Source: Phoenix dactylifera (Eukaryota; Streptophyta; Magnoliopsida; Arecales; Arecaceae). From it: DNA of 64,000 nt. Position numbers and translations under genes: made by a program. Shown in pieces: positions 25,587 to 37,546 of this stretch (the stretch's first letter is position 1; the number at the start of each line of letters is the position of its first letter). The stretch covers positions 9,494,480-9,558,479 of the forward strand of contig NC_052404.1 of NCBI RefSeq assembly GCF_009389715.1. Direction: 5' to 3'. Below the pieces are notes generated by a model. The model was given only the letters and a program-made list of their open reading frames with translations, was not told the origin of the DNA and did not search any database.

Positions 25587-28500
25587 TCAGTAAGGACGTG
25601 ATCGCTGACCACCATAATGGTGCCTATCAGGCCCCAGTCCACCACCATCCCGGAAATTATCCCTGCGCCTGTCGCCACCACCATATGCACCACCTCTGCC
25701 ACCTCTGCTCCAAAATACCATAATTAGATGAAGCAAAGCAATATTAATAAACAAGCAATCAGCTGTCTTAAAGAAGCTTTCAACCATGCAGTTGTGTAAG
25801 AGAAAAAAAATAGTAATCCCAAGTCTGAAATCAGAAATATATACCTTAAAAAGCCTAGGCAGCATTTTTTTTCCTGAAACAACATTGTTCAAGAATCCAA
25901 GGGGGAGAGATATAATTTGAATCTTCATTCAGAAAACAAGAGCAGCATATGGTATTCATTAGCAAATTATCATATGACGTGATTACTTGATCTTGTCCCA
26001 AGTTTCTCTCAGGTCTAAAATTTTGATTTTACATAAGCCTTCAAGACCATGAATCAATGAGACCATTTGTTATTTCAAGCTGTATGCACCTCCATGATGA
26101 CTCAAAACAATGTCGGACAGGTCCTTCATCCTTTAATAATCATGTACCCAGGACATATGATCATCAGCACACATACACAGTCCAGGCCAATGTGAGAGCT
26201 GCTACAACATAGAAAATCCCAGAACTCTGAACAGATTCCAATAGCAACTTTCTTCCTCTCTATGGAGGTGGATGTGTGGATAAACTAGGTGAATATAAGC
26301 TCAGAAATGAGTGTATGCTAAAGGATCTGTAGAAGTTGGGTCAATTATAGATGAAGTGATGAATAATTGATCGAGATGTATATGGTAACAGACAACAAAG
26401 ACAGGAGGAACCAATAAGGAGATGCAGCATAATTTTTGTCCAAAGATTTCGGAAGAGGAGATGGAAGTTGCAAGAAAGAACATGGTGAAGTCTGCAAGAG
26501 TACCGTAGGTAATCCAGAATACAAACGGTTGACAAACAATCGTTCAAAAAAGGGTTTCATATAGAAAAGGAGCCTTTCTTCGATTTTTGTTTTTTCTTTT
26601 TGGATTGGTGCACAAAACAAAAGGCCTTTGTTCCGTATTATTTATCCCTGAAACCAAAAATATGGCGGTCCTTCTAGTCCAAAAATATGGCGGTACTTTT
26701 AGTACACATCGTTTATAACTGTATGTATAAAACAAGCTAATGGGTAACCTAGTAGACAAAGTTAAACCCAACATGCAATCAAGTGTATGCACATCATGGA
26801 TAGCTACAATGGGACTCTTACAAAATTACTAACAGGAGACCTTGTAACAACTAGATTTAAATTAAAATAAAAACTATGAATCAGTAACTTAGAAAACCAG
26901 TACATGAGTTGAAATTCTAAAAAAATGATTCATCACAGATTTAAAATCTATATAGTATCTTAATAATCTTCCAGACAGACAGTAGGATAATCATTTTCGT
27001 ACATGAAATCTAGTGAATGCACCTACACAGATATACACGGCCAGAGCACTATGAAATCTTGCTTTCAAAAGCCTGGGAAACCATTTCACTTCTTGCAGAA
27101 ACAATGATTGTGTACGTGCTCCTATCATTCAACCTATGTCATATTAATAAAGAACTTGGTGTACATACATATATACACATGCGTATATATACATAATATA
27201 CATACATATGAGATGAATGCCGAGTACAAATAAAGCACTATTGATAAACAACACTTGGCATCAAAGCACATATTGAATAGGGAGAGAGAAGATACCCAAA
27301 TGCAGGTGCAGCTTTAGGTGCAGACTTCTCAGCCATTGCAACATTGATCTTGTAGCCCCTCATATCATAGCCTGTAACAAAAATCAGCAGTATATATCAA
27401 AATAGTATTTTATAAGGAGAATCACTGAATATCAGGCGATTGTCTTCTTAAACTGACTGTTGAAAAATCCCCCAGCAGAATGTGCTGCTGAGGGATCTTC
27501 ATAAGAAAGAACAGCATCTCCTTTGTAATTTCCAGAGTCATCAGTATAAATTTTTATATTCCAAGGCCACTGATCCTTGTAACCTCGTTTCTGTTTAATC
27601 CGGCCAACCTAGAAAAAGAGAAAGTATCAGTACATTCAAAAAAATTATACTGCCATCTGAAATAAATTTTATTACTGGTGCAATAATGACTTGAGACACA
27701 TGTAGATTCTTGAACTGCCTGGACCACAAACCTCCCCCCCCTCCTCTCCCCCCCACCGTGTGTGTGTATATCTGTCTGTTTGTCCATCTAACTCATCTTT
27801 AATGTGCCACATATGCCTATCTATGCACCATACAAGTATCATACTTGTATCTGTACGTATCCCTACACATGTAGACAATTGCTGAATTCGGAGAAAAGGG
27901 ACTTTGATGGTCAAATCCCAATGTTAGTACACAATGCAATTTTAGTCCCTTTTACAACAGCGGCAAATAATACCACCAACCTCTAAAAATAAGTCAACAA
28001 TTTCAATCTAACTCAAGTATAATTTCACATATCCTCAAATACCATACAGTACTTGCATTCAGATACAATTATCCCATCTTCTTTAAAATGTTCTTAACTC
28101 CTCCATCAGAAAAACTTCAAAAACACCCATTAAAGATACTTCTGTGATCATAAATCAAAAGATTTCAGATAATGATCAATAGAAAATGACAGCGACAAAA
28201 GATTTCAGTGTGTGTGTGTCTGTTTGTCCATCTAACTAATCTTTAATGTGCCACATATACGTATCTATGCACCATACAAGTATCATACTTGTGTCTGTAT
28301 GTATGCCTACACATGCAGAAAATTGCTGCATTGGGAAAAAAGGGACTTTGATGGTCAAATCCCTATGTTAGTACACAATGCCATTTTAGTCCCTTTTATA
28401 ACAGCAGCAAATAATACCACCAACCTCTAAAAATAAGTCAACAATTTCAATCTAACTCAAGTATATTTTCACATATCATCAAATACCATACAGTCCTTGC

Positions 28501-31500
28501 ATTCGGATACAAATATCCCATCTTCTTTGACATGTTCTTAATTCCTCCATCAGAAAAACTTCAAAAACACCCATTAAAGATACTTCTGTGATCATAAATC
28601 AAAAGATTTCACGATAATGATCAATAGAAAATGACGGGGACAAAAGATTCCACTGTGTGTGTGTGTCTGTCTGTCCATCCATCTAACTAATATTTAATGT
28701 CCCACATATACGTGTCTATGCACCATACAAGTATCATACTTGTGTCTGTACGTATGCCTACACATGTACAATTGCTGAATTGGGAAAAAAGAGAATTTGA
28801 TGGCCAAATCCCTATGTTAGTACACAATGCCATTTTAGTCCCTTTTATAACAGCAGCAAATAATAAGACTAACCTCTAAAAATAAGTCAACAATTTCAAT
28901 CTAACTCAAGTATATTTTCACATATCATCAAATACCATACGGTACTTGCACTCAGATACAAATACCCCATCCTCTTTGAAATGTTCTTAATTCCTCCATC
29001 AGAAAAACTTCAAAAACACCCATTAAAGATACTTCGGTGAACATAAATTAAAAGATTTCAGATAATGATCAATAGAAAATGATGGCGACAAAAGATTCCA
29101 CTGTGTGTGTGTATGTTTGTCCATCTAACTAATTTTTAATGTGCAACATATACATATATATGCACCATACAAGTATCATAACTGTATCTGTATGTATGCC
29201 TACACATGTAGACAATTGACGAATTGGGAAAAAAAGAACTTGGATGGCCAAATCAAATCCCTATGTTAGTACACAATGCCATTTTTGTCCCTTTTATAAC
29301 AGCAGCAAATAATACCACTAAACTCTAAAAATAAGTCAACAATTTCAATCTAACTCAAGTATATTTTCACATATCATCAAATACCATACAGTACTTGCAT
29401 TCAGATACAAATATCCCAGCTTCTTTGAAATGTTCTTAATTCCTCCATCAGAAAAACTTCAAAAACACCCATTAAAGATACTTCTATGATCATAAATCAA
29501 AAGATTTCACGATAATGATCAATAGAAAATGATGGCGACAAAAGATTCCACTGTGTCTGTGTGTGTCTGCTTGTCCATCTAACTAATCTTTAATGTGCCA
29601 TGTATACGTATCTATGCACCATACAAGTATCATACTTGTGTCTGTATGTATGCCTATACATGCAGACAATTGCTGAATTGGGAAAAAAGGGATTTTGATG
29701 GTCAAATCCCTATGTTAGTACACAATAACATTTTAGCCCCTTTTATAACAGCAGCAAATAATACCACCAACCTCTAAAAATAAGTCAACAACTTCAATCT
29801 AACTCAAGTATATTTTCACATATCATCAAATACCATACAGTACTTCCATTCAGATACAAATATTCCATCTTCTTTGGAAATGTTCTTAATTCCTCCATCA
29901 GAAAAAGTTCAAAAACACCCATTAAAGATACTTCTGTGATCATAAATCAAAAGATGCCACGATAATGATCAATAGAAAATGACGCGGACAAAAGTTTCCA
30001 CTGTGTGTGTGTGTGTCTGTCTGTTTGTCCATCTAACTCATCTTTAATGTGCCACATATGCCTATCTATGCACCATACAAGTATCATGCTTGTATCTGTA
30101 CGTATCCCTACACATGTAGACAATTGCTGAATTCGGAGAAAAGGGACTTTGATGGTCAAATCCCAATGTTAGTACACAATGTCATTTTAGTCCCTTTTAC
30201 AACAGCGGCAAATAATACCACCAACCTCTAAAAATAAGTCAACAATTTCAATCTAACTCAAGTATATTTTCACATATCCTCAAATACCATATATTACTTG
30301 CATTCAGATACAACTATCCCATCTTCTTTGAAATGTTCTTAACTCCTCCATCAGAAAAACTTCAAAAACACCCATTAAAGATACTTCTGTGATCATAAAT
30401 CAAAAGATTTCATGATAATGATCAGTAGAAAATGACAGCGACAAAAGATTCCACTGTGTGTGTGTGTCTGCTTGTCCATCTAACTAATCTTTAATGTGCC
30501 ACATATGCATATCTATGCACCATACAAGTATCATACTTGCATCTGTATGTATGCCTACACATGCAGACAATTGCTGAATTGGGTAAAAAGGGACTTTGAT
30601 GATCAAATCCCTATGTCAGTACACAATGCCATTTTAGTCCCTTTTATAACAGCAGCAAATAATACCACCAACCTCTAAAATTAAGTCAACAATTTCAATC
30701 TAACTCAAGTATATTTTCACATATCATCAAACACCATACAGTACTTGCATTCAGATACAAATATCCCATCTTCTTTGAAATGTTCTTAATTCCTCCATCA
30801 GAAAAACTTCAAAAACACCCATTAAAGATACTTCTGTGATCATAAATCAAAAGATTTCACGATAATGATCAATAGAAAATGACAGGGACAAAAGTTTCCA
30901 CTGTATGTGTGGGTCTGTCTGTTTGTCCATCTAACTAATCTTTAATGTGCCACATATACGTATCTATGCACCATACAAGTATCATACTTGTACTGTACGT
31001 ATGCCTACACATGTAGACAACTGCTGAATTGGGAAAAAAGGGACTTTGATGATCAAATCCCTATGTTAGTACACACTGCCATTTTAGTCCGTTTCATAAC
31101 AGCAGCAAATAATACCACCAACCTCTAAAAATAAGTCGACAATTTCAATCTAACTCAAGTATATTTTCACATATCATCAAAATACCATACAGTACTTGCA
31201 TTCGGATACAAATATCCCTCCTTCTTTGAAATGTTCTTATTTCCTCCATCAGAAAAACTTCAAAAACACCCATTAAAGATACTTCTGTGATCATAAATCA
31301 AAATCAAAAGAAAATGACGGCAACAAAAGTCATTCAAACAAAAGGCATTCAGATACAACTATCCCATCTTCTTTGAAATGTTCTTAACTCCTCCATCAGA
31401 AAAACTTCAAAAACACCCATTAAAGATACTTCTGTGATCATAAATCAAAAGATTTCATGATAATGATCAGTAGAAAATGACAGCGACAAAAGATTCCACT

Positions 31501-34258
31501 GTGTGTGTGTGTCTGCTTGTCCATCTAACTAATCTTTAATGTGCCACATATGCATATCTATGCACCATACAAGTATCATACTTGCATCTGTATGTATGCC
31601 TACACATGCAGACAATTGCTGAATTGGGTAAAAAGGGACTTTGATGATCAAATCCCTATGTCAGTACACAATGCCATTTTAGTCCCTTTTATAACAGCAG
31701 CAAATAATACCACCAACCTCTAAAATTAAGTCAACAATTTCAATCTAACTCAAGTATATTTTCACATATCATCAAACACCATACAGTACTTGCATTCAGA
31801 TACAAATATCCCATCTTCTTTGAAATGTTCTTAATTCCTCCATCAGAAAAACTTCAAAAACACCCATTAAAGATACTTCTGTGATCATAAATCAAAAGAT
31901 TTCACGATAATGATCAATAGAAAATGACAGGGACAAAAGTTTCCACTGTATGTGTGGGTCTGTCTGTTTGTCCATCTAACTAATCTTTAATGTGCCACAT
32001 ATACGTATCTATGCACCATACAAGTATCATACTTGTACTGTACGTATGCCTACACATGTAGACAACTGCTGAATTGGGAAAAAAGGGACTTTGATGATCA
32101 AATCCCTATGTTAGTACACACTGCCATTTTAGTCCGTTTCATAACAGCAGCAAATAATACCACCAACCTCTAAAAATAAGTCGACAATTTCAATCTAACT
32201 CAAGTATATTTTCACATAACATCAAAATACCATACAGTACTTGCATTCGGATACAAATATCCCTCCTTCTTTGAAATGTTCTTATTTCCTCCATCAGAAA
32301 AACTTCAAGAACACCCATTAAAGATACTTCTGTGATCATAAATCAAAATCAAAAGAAAATGACGGCAACAAAAGTCATTCAAACTTCCAACTAGTGCCCC
32401 CCCCCCCCCCCCCGCGAAAATAAAAAACACACACACACACACAAAAAAAAAGAAGAGGATATAGAGATGTGGAGAAAGACCGGTGAACATATATTTCTCA
32501 TTTATGCTACGTTATGTAATCCAGTTAATACCAGATCAACCAGATACAATAAGGATTCTAGAAGTATTAGTTGAGAAAATAATCCCTTAGTTTCTGATAA
32601 CTGCCAGATTTGAAATAGAGCCTCCAGGTTTTCCAGATGCCAGTTCATTAGGAGGGCAAAAGGGGAAAATTTATTATATTTGATAAAAAAACATTATTGT
32701 CTAATAATATTTGTGTGCTGACCTTATTGTTTACATCATTAAATATCCCAGAATGTTAGAATAAAAATAAAAGATCGGCAGATAATTAGCATGATAACAT
32801 CCACATACAAATAATCACTTAGCCCCACCGCTCTCACAATTTAGTCATTAAGCAGCAAGTAATCAAACGATTCATGTCGATTTTGTACCATGTATACCTC
32901 TAAAGAAACAATGATAATCAGAACATAGGAGATGGATAGTATACCTGCCCAATACCACCAAAAAGATCCCTCAGTTCGTCAGTTGTCACATCGGGTGGCA
33001 AATTCGAGATGTAGATTCTTGAATTGTCACATGTGTCCCCACAATTTTCATCACATTGCTTAATCTTCCCAGAAGGCTCAACAGGAACAGCACCATATCC
33101 ACCAGCCCTGTTATATGGTGGAGCAGCAGCACGACCATTACGGCCCGAGATCGGGCGACCAGCATATCCACCATCATAACTAATAGGTGGATCTCCATGA
33201 CCCACGAGGGCATCACTAGTGTAAGGATTCGGTGGTGGTGCACCATAGCTCGGGGGATAGGAACTAGGCCCGCCATAGCTATTGGGTGGTGGAACAGGGT
33301 CAGCACCATAAGCATTAACCCCACCATAAGAGTTGGGAGCAGGAGGGTAGTTCCCTACAGGACCCCCATAGGGGGCTGGGGCAGGTGGTGAAACCTGAGC
33401 ATAACCAGCATCCCCTTTGTCTTGATTAGCAAAACCAGCATCTTCCCTTCCCAGAAGATTACTATAACCTCCTCTTCCGCCATATCCGCCACTTCTACCA
33501 CCACGATTCCCATCAAAGCTCCGACCACCACTGTTATAACCACCGCCGCCGCCGCCAGAATTGTAATCAGCCCCACCTTGATTATAACCACCACTGCCAC
33601 CCCCAGAATTGTAATCTCCACCGCGTTGATTGTAACCACCACGACCTCCCGAGCTATAATCACCACCACCTCGACTGTAACCAACGCCGCCGCCTCTGCT
33701 AAAATTACCACCAGCAGCTCCTCTATTTGAACCACTTCCGCCTCCGCCACCGCCAGGACATGGCGTACCACATCTATTGCATTCAACTCGTCTCGCAAAG
33801 TTCACATTTCCACAACTGATTCAAGCAAAAAACCTCCAATCTTGTCAAAACAAAGAAAGAAAACAAACCCTAAAGACGATAAATCAAGAGAGGAACGAAC
33901 AGACCTAGGATTAGGGCAGAGCCAATCCCCTTCCCTGCCGCCTCCACGACCCCCACCTCGGCCGCCGCCGCCGCCGCCGCCGCGACGATCGCCGCCTTGA
34001 TACCCGCCGCGGCCGCCGCCGCCGCCGCCGCCTGTATACAACGATCGCATAGAACGCAAACTCAAACCGAAACCTAACCCTAACAACAAAAGCATGAGAG
34101 AAAAGGGAGGGAAAGAAGGGAGGAAGCCAAAAACCTCGAATTGGGGGGTTTACTCCGTATCCGCCTCCACCTCCCCTGCCGTAACCGCCGCCGCCGCCGC
34201 CGCCGCTAGGCAGAGGAGCAGAGCCGTCTGCTCCACCGGAACCATACGCCCCCGACAT
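25587..34258 (-). CDS. TAF15B: TAF15b-type RNA-binding protein (RanBP2 zinc finger + RRM, FET-like)
   Basis: Six exons join in phase: 34135-34258, 33905-34031, 32945-33815, 27458-27608, 27296-27371 and 25587-25704. They total 1,467 nt, 488 residues plus TGA. Order: Gly-rich N terminus and RGG-like repeats (to about residue 76); RanBP2-type zinc finger with C80, C85, C96 and C99 (DWLCPNPSCGN spans exons 2-3); a long Gly/Tyr/Asn then Pro/Tyr-rich region (about 100-330); RRM with RNP2 IYISNL (about 351) and RNP1-like YKGDAVLSY (about 402); and a C-terminal RGG/Gly tail ending in RSRPY. Plant proteins of this layout are called TFIID subunit 15b. Known or predicted roles are RNA binding and transcription or RNA processing in the nucleus; the low-complexity regions suggest condensate formation (inference). 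The intron between RNP2 and the rest of the RRM is 5.3 kb and mostly tandem repeat. Confidence 0.94.
27758..32390. repeat. tandem array of ten ~450 bp units in TAF15b intron
   Basis: The marker ATCTAACT, which follows GTCC in each unit, occurs at 27786, 28230, 28681, 29123, 29577, 30031, 30478, 30929, 31523 and 31974. The spacings are 444, 451, 442, 454, 454, 447, 451, 594 and 451 bp. Each unit holds a short TG run, a palindrome around ACAAGTATCATACTTGT, a conserved GGGACTTTGATG block and a TCCTCCATCAGAAAAACTTC block. Units 1 and 6 share private variants (ATGCCTATC, TTCGGAGAAAAGG, AACAGCGGC), which suggests past multi-unit exchange. The 594 bp step comes from a junction inside unit 8. Seven units keep a 60-codon + strand frame starting MPH or similar, antisense to TAF15b. 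Nothing links it to a known transposon family. Confidence 0.95.
30301..32390. repeat. 1,045 bp tandem block duplication inside the array
   Basis: Block 30301-31345 is repeated as 31346-32390. By eye I find two substitutions: T at 31174 against A at 32219, and A at 31264 against G at 32309. That is about 99.8% identity, much closer than neighbouring units are to each other. The block spans the end of unit 6, unit 7 and most of unit 8, and its junction explains the 594 bp spacing. Confidence 0.9.
32397..32413. repeat. 17 nt poly(C) tract at array edge
   Basis: Seventeen consecutive C residues directly beyond the last repeat unit, followed by a short CA run and an A run. On the transcribed strand of TAF15b this is a G run. 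Confidence 0.85.
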
Positions 34259-34261
34259 GCC

Positions 34262-34270
34262 TTTAGGGTT
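34262..34270 (-). promoter_or_regulatory. telo-box-like motif in TAF15b 5' UTR
   Basis: On the minus strand AACCCTAAA lies four to twelve bases before the start codon. Further CCCTAA motifs lie in introns 1 and 2 (near 34075 and 33867). Telo-boxes are common in promoters and leaders of plant translation and RNA-processing genes. Confidence 0.5.
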
Positions 34271-34340
34271 CTACCTCCTTTGCTTCGAAGAGAAGGATGG
34301 CTTTAGGGCAATACGATCCGCGCCGCGACAGATTAGAGCC

Positions 34341-34350
34341 CTATAAATGT
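34341..34350 (-). promoter_or_regulatory. possible TATA element of TAF15b
   Basis: The minus strand reads ACATTTATAG about 83 nt upstream of the ATG. This is a weak TATA match but a reasonable distance for a short leader. Confidence 0.35.
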
Positions 34351-34404
34351 TCGAAGGAAGGTTAATAAGGCGCTTGCTGGACGGTTGAGATGGAGAGGTG
34401 TTAA

Positions 34405-34410
34405 CACGTG
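34405..34410. promoter_or_regulatory. G-box (CACGTG) upstream of TAF15b
   Basis: The core CACGTG, in the context ACACGTGG, lies about 150 bp upstream of the TAF15b start codon. It is the binding site class for bZIP and bHLH factors, and the context fits an ABRE-like element. The function is inferred only. Confidence 0.45.
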
Positions 34411-34876
34411 GGCGGGCATGATTTCGATTTCCTGGTCTCGGACTAGGAAAATACGGAGAAACGGTAAGAGTGGAGGCTCCGGATAAAGGATTAGGATGGC
34501 TAGCCTGGCAACTTGCGCGTCAAGTATGTAACACCCTGTCCGGGTGCAGTCCGCAGGATTACCCCCACAAAATCGACGGCTGTGATCTATGAAATAGTTT
34601 CAGATTGATCCATTAGCATAATAGAAGGAAAGAGCGCATGCACCGTGCGTCAAGAAAATAAATTAATATAAAATAAAATCATACAAAACTGCAAGCTTTT
34701 CTTGAATTTTTAAATTGAAGTCACAAAATAATGAATATTTGAATTGAGACATCTTTCCATAAGAGAAATTATCTCAACTCAATTAAAATTTAATTGGACA
34801 AGAAAAGAAGTGAAAATTATAGGATGGTGCAAGCTCTTTGCACAAGTATTTTGAGCCTTCCTGTGCATCAATATTC

Positions 34877-35060
34877 TTTTTTTTTTTTTGACTACAATGG
34901 ATGACTCATACACTTCTAGTACGAACATATAAAAAAAGTTAAAAAATAACAAGTCTTGAAGTGCTTTAAACAGCTCCCTCTCACCAACCCAAAGAGCTCC
35001 CTCGAATGGTCAGCCACATACAAGGCCACCCAATCTGCAACCTCGTTGGCCTCTCTAAAT
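34877..35060 (-). mobile_element. 5'-truncated L1-type LINE, RNase H end
   Basis: Minus-strand translation begins FREANEVADWVALYVADHS, the end of the RNase H domain of plant L1 elements. It is followed by a non-coding tail and a poly(A) seen as a T tract at 34877-34889. It shares sequence with the fragment at 13444-13609. No clear target duplication was found. Confidence 0.75.
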
Positions 35061-35275
35061 CTTCTTCTTTATATTACTCCTACCGACATTGTAGTTAATA
35101 AATGAGTTGAATAGTTTCAATTTGAGGTAAAAGAACATATTTGGATGCAAGATTGAACGGTAATTTAATGTTCAAATGAATAAGTGGTTTGTCGATAATT
35201 GCAATGTTTCTTACATTAGTTTTTTTTTTTTGGTAAGCGGCAAACACTACCCAATAAGTATATCCAGGAAGGTCA

Positions 35276-35296
35276 ATATATATATATATATATATA
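35276..35296. repeat. (TA)n microsatellite
   Basis: About ten TA repeats in spacer DNA. Confidence 0.85.
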
Positions 35297-36319
35297 GACA
35301 CAGATTTGAGACTGTTTCAAGAAAAAAAAAATTTAAACGGTACACAACATAGAAGATAATCTGGGCAGCAATATTATTCTTCCAATAAATATGAGTAGCC
35401 TAGAAAAAAATTAACCCCTTTTATAAGCCCGCAGAAATTCCATGAGTATATTTGCAGTGGACCGTCAAAAGGTTGTATAGAACTGAAGGCTTATTCCAAG
35501 ATAATTGAGCTATTTATTTTTTTCTAAGAATCCAACTTGTGGGACCATCTAACTTATATTTTTTAAAATTCTATCTAAATCTAGCTCAGAATTTAACATT
35601 TGTAGAAAAAAAACATAAAATTTGAGTTAGATGGAGTTTGGTTGATATGGAGGTATGTCCAACGGTGCAGTTCTCAAGTTTTATAAAAATTTTGGTCTAA
35701 TCGTACAAAAATAGCCAAACAAACCTCAAAAATACCAGGGCATGAGATGAATGGGTTGGATCAGGCTGTTCAAGGTGATCTTACTCGTGGCATGGGATGC
35801 ACCCACAAGCCATTGTACCCTCAAAAGATGGTTTTATCCATCTGATAAAGATGCTATCCATCACTGGTCCTTTTCTCTGGTGCCGACGGGAGCGCTTGGG
35901 TGTCAAGTCTGGGCCCGGGGGTGTTAGGCTCGAGCCCAACCCGACTCTCGGCATGCTTTTCATCTAAAGTGCTAGACCAAGTTTAGTACGGGGCCCTTCG
36001 TTCGTTAAATTATCAGCCCGTCCAGGCCCAAAAACCTGAGCTAGAGCGTGGTTGGGTCTTGGGGCCGTTTGGGTCGGCCCAACCCACCGACAACCCTACT
36101 TGATGACGTCAAAGCGATGCATGTTTTCCGAACTTTATAATAAAGTTATTTCTGGCTATATATAACTCAGGAGACTGATTCAGATGATCCGATCGATGGA
36201 TTTCATGTGGGATGTTACATGATCAGATGAAGCGGACGGATTACTTCCATTTTAGTGGTAGGCTGAATCTTCCAAAGGTTTTAATTTGAACTCATGTAGT
36301 AGATCCTAGTTGTATTTGT

Positions 36320-36495
36320 TGGCAGGAGCGGCCTAATATATTTAAAGGCCTAAGGTCGTTTACCCTTTGAGGCCTTTTCTTCAGTGAGCCAGCCTAAGGC
36401 AAATTCACAGAAGGCTTTTTTTTTCTTTCCATTTTATTTTTAAGGCTTTTTCTATAGTGAGCCTTTTTTGGGCCAGGGTCTTAGATGACTGCTCT
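36320..36495 (-). repeat. dispersed repeat, copy 1
   Basis: The reverse complement of this stretch aligns with 53005-53245. Both contain two A-rich blocks around AAGAAAA between GGCCT/AGGC-type segments and end in GCCTTA or similar. They may be pieces of a non-autonomous transposon, but no terminal structure is clear. Confidence 0.45.
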
Positions 36496-37057
36496 GGTTA
36501 GGCCGGCATTGTCTGTTGGTAAGATCCAACTAGAAATGGGAGGTATGAAATTCTCATGTTGCAAATTTTTATCCTGGCGTATAATTAAATCTTTCCAACT
36601 CTTTTACATATGGAAAAGTAAATATGTTCATAATAATGACAAGCCAAGCTAAGAAATAGGCCAAAAAGCTAAAAAAAAAATATATATATATTCTAAGCAA
36701 TTGCAAGATTTCAATTTATTGATATTTCTAATATAGTCGATACTATCCCACATACAGCTGTGCTCAATTTAATAGAATTGTTTGATGAAATGTTCTATGT
36801 TGCAAGACCCAAAATCATGACCATGAAAACCAAGAAAACAAACGAATCACTCGATATGACGAGAGATATCGGGAGAGCGAGTCCTCTTAGTCCTCTATGA
36901 TGGAAATGAGCAGGGAAGCCTCATCAGCTGAAAGGGATGGTGGCTCATCTGGTCACACAAGAGAGACTCCATATTACTGAAAATCTTATAAATCAAATAA
37001 AGTAGACGAAACTAATTAAGGACGGATGAAACATGAAGGGAGGAAAGGAATAGAGCT

Positions 37058-37546
37058 TCAAGGGACAAGCCTCTGAGAAAATACTTCGCTAAACAAAAAG
37101 CAGGCATGACAGTTTTTAAAGACTATAATAAGGATTGGGAAATTGACTAAATGATCATAATATGCTATCATAAGACTATGGAAGGCGAGATTGAAAGAGA
37201 AACCTTGCTTCGAGACAGGTAAGTTGGTGACGAAGCTTGATCCGAGAGCCCACAGCGAGCCAAGGCCACCCAAGGCCCCGTCCTCTCTCTTATGATCCAC
37301 CTCAGTTTCTCTTGGAGAGACGCCTGGAATGGAAACCATCGAGCCCGAAGCTTGATCATCGGCTAGCCCGCCACCATTGGAGTCATCTCCTTCTTTCTTG
37401 CCATCGTCTTCAGCCTCTCCGGCTTCTTCTGCTTCATTATCTTGCTTCTCTTCATCATCCTTTTCTTGCTCTCCGAGAGCTTGACCCTCTGTCTTCAGCA
37501 TTGAAAGGGAAATCAATCCCTCGCTATCGATCAAACTATCCTCCAT
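37058..37546 (-). CDS. unidentified acidic open frame, 162 codons (possible first exon)
   Basis: The frame starts MEDSLIDSEGLISLSMLKTE and has a strongly acidic middle (EKDDEEKQDNEAEEAGEAED), then a Gly/Leu/Trp segment (GGLGSLWALGSSF). Base composition is higher in GC than the surroundings up to about residue 114. After SKQ it turns AT-rich and hydrophobic, and an AAG-GT donor-like site lies there, so a real protein could splice out at about 37204. I recognise no family and see no downstream exon. It may be an unannotated gene's first exon, a gene fragment or a chance frame. Confidence 0.35.
   Translation of the reverse strand: MEDSLIDSEGLISLSMLKTEGQALGEQEKDDEEKQDNEAEEAGEAEDDGKKEGDDSNGGGLADDQASGSMVSIPGVSPRETEVDHKREDGALGGLGSLWALGSSFVTNLPVSKQGFSFNLAFHSLMIAYYDHLVNFPILIIVFKNCHACFLFSEVFSQRLVP

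Larger units (their letters stand above)
27609..32944 (-). other. TAF15b intron 3, repeat-filled
   Basis: This intron separates GGIGQ from VGRIKQK inside the RRM. On the minus strand it has a GT donor at 32944-32943 and an AG acceptor at 27610-27609. About 4.6 kb of its 5.3 kb is a tandem array of units of about 450 bp. Confidence 0.9.

Noticed and set aside
27804..31723. Seven 60-codon + strand frames starting MPH or MSH or MPC in successive array units
   Set aside because: They are copies of one frame created by the tandem duplication, lie antisense in an intron, and are lost in units 4, 8 and 10 without sign of selection.
27758..32390. CRISPR-like regular repeat spacing
   Set aside because: The whole ~450 bp unit repeats with no unique spacers, in plant intron DNA.
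33056..33730. Long + strand and alternate-frame minus open frames over the TAF15b glycine-rich exon
   Set aside because: They are shadows of the GGN-rich coding sequence; the minus frame with zinc finger and RRM is the real one.
35221..35250. T tract followed by GGTAAGCGGCAAAC as a third L1 tail
   Set aside because: Plausible LINE end, but no coding remnant and no target duplication found.
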